Made by a program: the position numbers and the translations under genes. Under the pieces are notes generated by a model that worked only from the letters and a program-made list of their open reading frames with translations, ran no database searches and was not told the DNA's origin. From positions 31,770 through 95,769 of the forward strand of contig QZKV01000011.1 in assembly GCA_003599575.1 (NCBI GenBank): a stretch of DNA of 64,000 nucleotides. The letters run 5' to 3'. Each line of letters starts with the position of its first letter. Position 1 is the first letter of the stretch. This stretch comes from Desulfobacteraceae bacterium (GTDB lineage Bacteria; Desulfobacterota; Desulfobacteria; Desulfobacterales; Desulfosarcinaceae). Of this stretch, positions 62,007-64,000 are shown piece after piece.

Positions 62007-63542
62007 TCATTTTTGCGCCGTGGCTTTCTGCGCCGCCAGCCACTCGGGCGGCACGATGCCGCCTTCAACATAGGCCTGCTGGGTGATGCCATATTGACGT
62101 TCGATCCGTTCACGGGCTGCCCGGACCGCCTGCGCCTCAAGGACCAGGGGCTGAGGATCGCCCACGAGCCGGATGACATAAAACTCGACCGGGTTGTCGA
62201 AAGCGGCGGCCAGATCCGCCAGCGTTTTTATCTTGGTCCCATTGACTTCCACCACGATGGCGTGCAGAAATTTATCCAGGTAACTGGTGGTGGGATCGGG
62301 CAGAATTTTGCTGATCACCACCACCTCGGGATGCTCCAGGTAAAGTTCCGCCTCCAAGAATTGGGAATAGTAGTATCGCAAGGTAACCGATCTGTCTTGC
62401 AGGGCTTCATAGAAAGAACTCGATAACGGTTGAAAGACCAGTCCGCCAAAGACCAGAAAACGCGGCCGGACATCATACTGGCGGGCATGCATCAAATAAG
62501 GCCATGGCGTGGTCAGCGGCATGGTGACGGACATCTCGCGGCCTGCGCGCAAGAGCTGCAAACGTACCGTATCCCCTTTGAATTTTCGCTCCACCACCTC
62601 ATTGAGCATCAGGCGGTCGTTATCCAAGGCAACCCGTCCGTCGCTGAAAATGGTGTGGTCGTCAATGGCCAGCAGCACATCTCCGGTTTCAAGATACTTA
62701 TGGGCGGCCCCGGCACGCAGTACCTCTCCGACCATCACGCCATAGTCCCCGGGGCCCAATCCCAGCGCGCGGCGGTGGGTGGCATTGATCAGCGGGAAAT
62801 ATTGAAATCCGATATCGATGTAAAGATCATAGTTTCCGTCGGCCACATCATGCAAAAACCGTTCCACCACCGGGGTGGGAATCATATAACCCACATTCTG
62901 GGCCACCATGCCGCTGAATCCCTGGAAAGCCACACCCACCACGGTGTTTTCCTGGATCACCGGGCCGCCGCTGTTGCCCGGATTGACGGCCGCATCGATC
63001 TGGACCACCAGATGGCTGTCCACACCGGAATGCGCATATCCCCGGTAGTCGATACGTGAAACCACGCCGCGGGTGATCGAAAGCCGGTCGCCCCCGATAG
63101 GATAGCCCATTACGGCCACGGTGGAATCCAGGGCCGGCACGCCGCCCAGTTCAAGGGCCGCGGTGCCTTCAAAAAAGGAGCTGTCCAGCACCTCCAGCAT
63201 GGCCATGTCGCAGTCATGCGCGATAAATTTGACCTTTGCTTCGTAGCGGCGCGAATCGTGCTCTTTTTCAAGCGCGATGAAGCGTGCATTGCTGACCACA
63301 TGGGCATTGGTCAGGATACGGCGCCCTGCGATGATAAAACCGGTGCCCCATCCTTCCTGGGATCCGCCCGGCGCCCATGGCACCAGATAATCGGGGGTTT
63401 GCGCCACGGTGTAAATGCGCACCACACTGCGGCGATGCGTTTCTATGCGATCGGCGGCCGAGGCCTCCAGGGGCAGCGTGCGCCCGATAAGTACAACGAT
63501 CATGCATAGAAGAATTATCGGAATTGTTTTGAATGCCTGCAT
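62007..63542 (-). CDS. HtrA/DegP-like periplasmic serine protease
   Basis: A 511-residue protein with an N-terminal signal peptide (IPIILLCMIVVLIGRTLPLEASA). The trypsin-like domain has H in ILTNAHVVSNA, D in AHDCDMAMLEVLD and S in NPGNSGGPVI, so the triad is complete. It is followed by a PDZ region (GVMVGEVLRAGAAHKYLETGDVLLAIDD) and a long C-terminal part with another PDZ-like segment (AIVVEVNGTKIKTLADL). The order resembles plant-type Deg proteins with several PDZs. It lies 133 bp upstream of the inactive paralogue on the same strand, so both are probably expressed together and may form mixed complexes. Confidence 0.93.
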   Translation of the reverse strand: MQAFKTIPIILLCMIVVLIGRTLPLEASAADRIETHRRSVVRIYTVAQTPDYLVPWAPGGSQEGWGTGFIIAGRRILTNAHVVSNARFIALEKEHDSRRYEAKVKFIAHDCDMAMLEVLDSSFFEGTAALELGGVPALDSTVAVMGYPIGGDRLSITRGVVSRIDYRGYAHSGVDSHLVVQIDAAVNPGNSGGPVIQENTVVGVAFQGFSGMVAQNVGYMIPTPVVERFLHDVADGNYDLYIDIGFQYFPLINATHRRALGLGPGDYGVMVGEVLRAGAAHKYLETGDVLLAIDDHTIFSDGRVALDNDRLMLNEVVERKFKGDTVRLQLLRAGREMSVTMPLTTPWPYLMHARQYDVRPRFLVFGGLVFQPLSSSFYEALQDRSVTLRYYYSQFLEAELYLEHPEVVVISKILPDPTTSYLDKFLHAIVVEVNGTKIKTLADLAAAFDNPVEFYVIRLVGDPQPLVLEAQAVRAARERIERQYGITQQAYVEGGIVPPEWLAAQKATAQK

Positions 63543-63630
63543 TGACCCTCCCGCCGTTTACCGCAAATTGGCCCTACTGTAAGCCATTTCCGCGTGGATC
63601 GCAACAGCGGAACAGCCGGCCGGGGACTAT

Positions 63631-63687
63631 GGTTGATTGGGTTGATTGGGTTTGTTGAGTTTGTTGAGTTGATTGGGTTTGTTTGAT
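63631..63687. repeat. Degenerate tandem repeat (TTGATTGGG/TTGTTGAGT units)
   Basis: Plus-strand units of TTGATTGGGTT and TTGTTGAGTT span the block. It is the same kind of T/G-rich unit array as the arms at 39294 and 52764, but no complementary arm is seen downstream within this window. Confidence 0.65.
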
Positions 63688-63693
63688 TTCGCT

Positions 63694-63742
63694 GGTTCCC
63701 AAGCTCCAGCTTGGGAACCCGTTTCGGGAAGCTCCGCTTCCC
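63694..63742. repeat. Perfect hairpins next to the tandem repeat
   Basis: First hairpin GGTTCCCAAGCT-CC-AGCTTGGGAACC (63694-63719, 12-bp stem). Second hairpin GGGAAGC-TCC-GCTTCCC (63726-63742, 7-bp stem). Such short palindromes recall REP-type elements, but no associated RAYT transposase is seen here. Confidence 0.7.
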
Positions 63743-63860
63743 TTCCCCCAGGTTGCCGGTGAACAGCTGGGAGCAACCGCATTTTCATCTGGCCGAAAAA
63801 TTATGTGGAACGTCTGTGCGTCTTTTGGCGGCACCATAACGGATGGTGGCTTTCTATCTC

Positions 63861-63898
63861 GCATGGGAAGCTGGAGTTTTCAGACTGGGTTCCCATGC
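63861..63898. repeat. Related hairpin GCATGGGAA/TTCCCATGC
   Basis: A 9-bp stem: GCATGGGAA at 63861-63869 and TTCCCATGC at 63890-63898, with a 20-bp loop that contains a GCTGGAG core seen in the hairpin at 63694 (as its complement CTCCAGC). This suggests one element family repeated within 200 bp. Confidence 0.6.
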
Positions 63899-64000
63899 TG
63901 AAGAGACTGTGTCGCAATTCTCAGCATTTGATTTTCGGGCTACCCCCGGGAGGGGGATAAACGGACGTATTTGATCTCTCATTTTCAAGCCTATACGTGG

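Larger units (their letters stand above)
63543..64000. other. Repeat-rich intergenic region, no gene
   Basis: No gene supported upstream of the HtrA gene. The region holds the repeat at 63631-63687, the hairpins at 63694-63742 and 63861-63898, and an inverted repeat CCCCC-GGGA-GGGGG at 63943-63956. The start of the next gene is not visible. Confidence 0.6.

Overview
The window looks like chromosomal DNA of a Gram-negative, GC-rich member of the Desulfobacterota (Desulfosarcina/Desulfobacteraceae-like). This placement is inferred from gene content, not from a marker gene. Supporting signs are an LPS-assembly LptD, a probable Kdo8N lipid-A/core sugar pathway, sigma-54 regulation with an NtrC-type activator, many two-component and HD-GYP signalling genes, a small 2[4Fe-4S] ferredoxin, a fused CysK/CysRS-like protein and a 'CASCKKIRDD'-type signalling tail. 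No rRNA, tRNA, CRISPR array, prophage or transposase gene was recognised.

Layout. 1-9,000 (mostly minus strand): 5' part of an aconitase, trpS, superoxide dismutase, several small proteins, an MscS channel, an orphan LuxR-type response regulator behind an AT-rich 1.1-kb spacer, and ftsH. 9,500-19,800: a PH-like/zinc-ribbon membrane protein, a universal stress protein, a TPR protein, a SPOR protein, a class A penicillin-binding protein overlapping a partner ORF, a REC-GAF-HD-GYP regulator and an HMG-CoA-lyase-family enzyme. 20,100-27,700: a large lipoprotein with a consensus sigma-54 promoter, a glycosyltransferase/methyltransferase pair, a sigma-54 activator, and a small pseudo-receiver protein with a second consensus sigma-54 promoter. 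28,000-41,050 (minus strand): housekeeping genes in head-to-tail order: surE, a REC-HisKA protein, a YhaM-like exonuclease, tmk, the CysK-CysRS-like fusion, a hypothetical gene and ferredoxin, followed by plsC, rnj and ftsK. 41,300-50,200 (plus strand): lptD, a NusG-like factor, an HU/IHF protein, holB, ricT, metG and a divergent transpeptidase. 50,300-57,650: kdnA, kdnB, a giant 1,261-residue GlmS-like protein and a class II aldolase, plausibly an amino-sugar/LPS module. 57,700-63,550: a membrane sensor, an SDR, msrA, and a pair of HtrA-like proteins, one active and one that has lost its catalytic triad.

The points most worth a second look are: (i) the CysK fused to a CysRS-like module whose KMSKS motif and one zinc cysteine are gone; (ii) the giant GlmS homologue next to kdnAB, with a leader before the nucleophile cysteine, a large insertion in the glutaminase and a 320-residue tail; (iii) two textbook sigma-54 promoters flanking the only sigma-54 activator seen; (iv) a family of intergenic elements made of short degenerate tandem repeats, often with an inverted second arm, that sit between genes and in places supply start or stop codons; (v) the HtrA protease/pseudoprotease pair.
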